64,000 nt of DNA from contig OY821782.1 in the NCBI GenBank assembly GCA_963682175.1, forward strand, positions 30,215,741 to 30,279,740, written 5' to 3'. Positions within the stretch are counted from its first letter, which is position 1. Each line of letters begins with the position of its first letter. The notes beneath the pieces were generated by a model. The model saw only the letters and a list, made by a program, of their open reading frames with translations. It did not search any database and was not told the DNA's origin. Below are positions 62,574 through 64,000 of the stretch, one piece after another. The stretch is from Triglochin maritima. Its lineage: Eukaryota > Streptophyta > Magnoliopsida > Alismatales > Juncaginaceae. The translations under genes and the position numbers were made by a program.

Positions 62574-64000
62574 GAGCCTTAGGGACGTAGGAATATATGT
62601 GTATACTTGTTTGTAATACGGAGTGTCGTAGTATTTGTGTTGTATTCCTTATTGGAAGTCAGCTTATACACTTAGTATAGCCCGCAGACTTTACTTTCAG
62701 TTTTGTAGGTTGTACAAAACTTTTTACTTTATATACTTTGAGGTTAAGCCTTCCTTTTTGCGTTGTAAAAAAAGAGTGGTGTTAGGAGAGTGAAATGGAG
62801 AGTTATATAAGTAAAAAGGACAAAAGGGAAAAATGGTCATTGGTTGGGGCGATTTACGTAGTTTTCCGGTGATGAATAGCAATTCAGTTTTCTTTTAGAA
62901 CATATCAATCCTATCATGTTGTGTACTTTTTGTGTCAGACAATCGTATACTTTTGTTTTTGTTATATTTACTGTATTTGGAAACATATGCACCTTATTTT
63001 GTTGCCTTATAGCCAAACATTATATGTGTGTGTGTTTTCTTATTATTAGATATCTTAAACAACTATTTCCAAGTGAAACGCAATCAATCAGACTACAAAA
63101 TAAGCTTAACGTATCGATTTCGTATAAGTTTTTTTTTTGCATTATGTAATCTTCTTTTTTGCGTCATTTTGTGTCATGTGATTTGTATCACTATTTTGCC
63201 TCACAAGTGTGCATCTGATTCTATCTTTCACTGTAAGACTAAATGTTAATTTGTTATCAAGTTTTTCAATTTATTTCTGAAAGCATGTCAATATAAATAT
63301 ATTCGTCCATGCACACGTAAATCTCAAGTAGAAATATAAAGAAAAACAAAGATATATCGTCACTTAGGTCTTTCAACGTGTAACCATTTAACCATTTGTT
63401 TTCTACATGTCGAACGAGGGTAAAGGTAGAGTTCTTTCTTGTATACCTGCCTAGAATTTTTAATTGTTTTACCCTATCCGTTATATTGTGTATTTATTTT
63501 ATCGGGTAAGTCAATGAAATAAGGTTATTTCTACCCGTTTTTGTCTTAAACTATAAGCTGTCAGTATAGCTATCTTGACCTAATGAACATGGTGGTGATA
63601 TTAAACTTTAGTATTTGTATTTGTGTTAACCTGGCTAGAAGACCATAAGATATTCTTAAAATAAGTTTTTAATTTTTTTTTATTTTTTAGAATTTTTGAG
63701 AATTTATTTATTTATTTTACCCGTGATTGACCTCCAAATGATATGGAATGAAGAGAATATAGGGTGTTTGGGGGTTTCACGACATGATTCAAAGAAATTT
63801 GTGAGTGGGTAGGTTGGTATGACGTGACAGAGAGAAACCGACGTGACTGATAAAGAAACCAGGACGTCCAAGAGTAGCCCGGGCCTACTCCGATGGCCTC
63901 AGTTACTATGGTTACACTTGTCGGTGTGAAAAGTCCACAATTATTTGTTCAATGATGCCATATGTCAGTCATGAAATTGAAAAGAAATTGATGGCTTTGG
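62329..64000. repeat. Segmental duplication, copy 2 (runs to window end)
   Basis: Matches 43167-44834: LINE tail, poly-A (62767-62773), the duplicated AGAGTGGTGTTAGGAGAGTG (62773-62792), the MULE-2 right end (to about 62886) and unique flank. Differences are scattered single bases and small indels. No gene is supported in 62887-64000. Confidence 0.92.

Overview
This is nuclear DNA of a flowering plant, probably a eudicot. It is AT-rich and non-coding for long stretches, and almost all of it is transposable elements. The plant assignment rests on Athila-type Gypsy elements with a tRNA-Asp primer site, SIRE-type Copia elements with an initiator-tRNA-Met primer site, CACTA, PIF/Harbinger and Mutator-like (MULE) DNA transposons, a plant L1-type LINE, and one fragment of a plant-specific DOG1-like gene. 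No intact host gene, rRNA or tRNA gene was found. The species cannot be told from the sequence.

Layout. 1-3965: 3' end of a decayed Copia element (C1) with its 3' LTR, inserted in a Gypsy LTR whose tail is at 3966-4242. 4243-5346: probable old LTR. 5347-6674: short non-autonomous MULE (MULE-1). 7884-14048: broken PIF/Harbinger element split by a CACTA element at 8369-12778 (TSD TAC). 14538-15890: second, non-autonomous CACTA element (TSD TCG) carrying a WIYLD-like fragment. 16109-31652: decayed family-B Gypsy element on the minus strand (G2), whose LTR is split by a young, complete family-A Gypsy element on the minus strand (G1, 17365-26008, TSD ATGCA). 32110-34500: still more reduced relative (G3). 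35793-43724: large MULE (MULE-2) with transposase, OTU protease and plant mobile domain genes. It contains a LINE with a 20-bp TSD, which in turn holds a truncated Gypsy LTR. 45851-47268: solo LTR (TSD CTACT). 47756-48118: DOG1-like gene cut short. 48121-62573: LINE fragment split by a SIRE-type Copia element (C2, 48241-62083), whose 3' LTR is split by a young, complete family-A Gypsy element (G5, 52487-61121, TSD CCAAG). 62329-64000 repeats 43167-44834 almost exactly.

How the parts relate. G1 and G5 are full-length copies of one family, with 1.4-kb LTRs and a single intact gag-protease frame of more than 1,040 codons. They have no reverse transcriptase, RNase H or integrase, so they must depend on enzymes from another element. 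The frame has a C-terminal region that is also recognisable in the more reduced G3. Gypsy and Copia LTRs both carry perfect palindromes upstream of the promoter. Both MULEs share terminal inverted repeats and CpG-rich repeats beside them.

The repeated block at the right end, together with the DOG1-LINE junction at about 48120, suggests a local tandem duplication. That predicts a second, longer DOG1-like copy just beyond the window. All domain names come from reading translations by eye; no database search was run.
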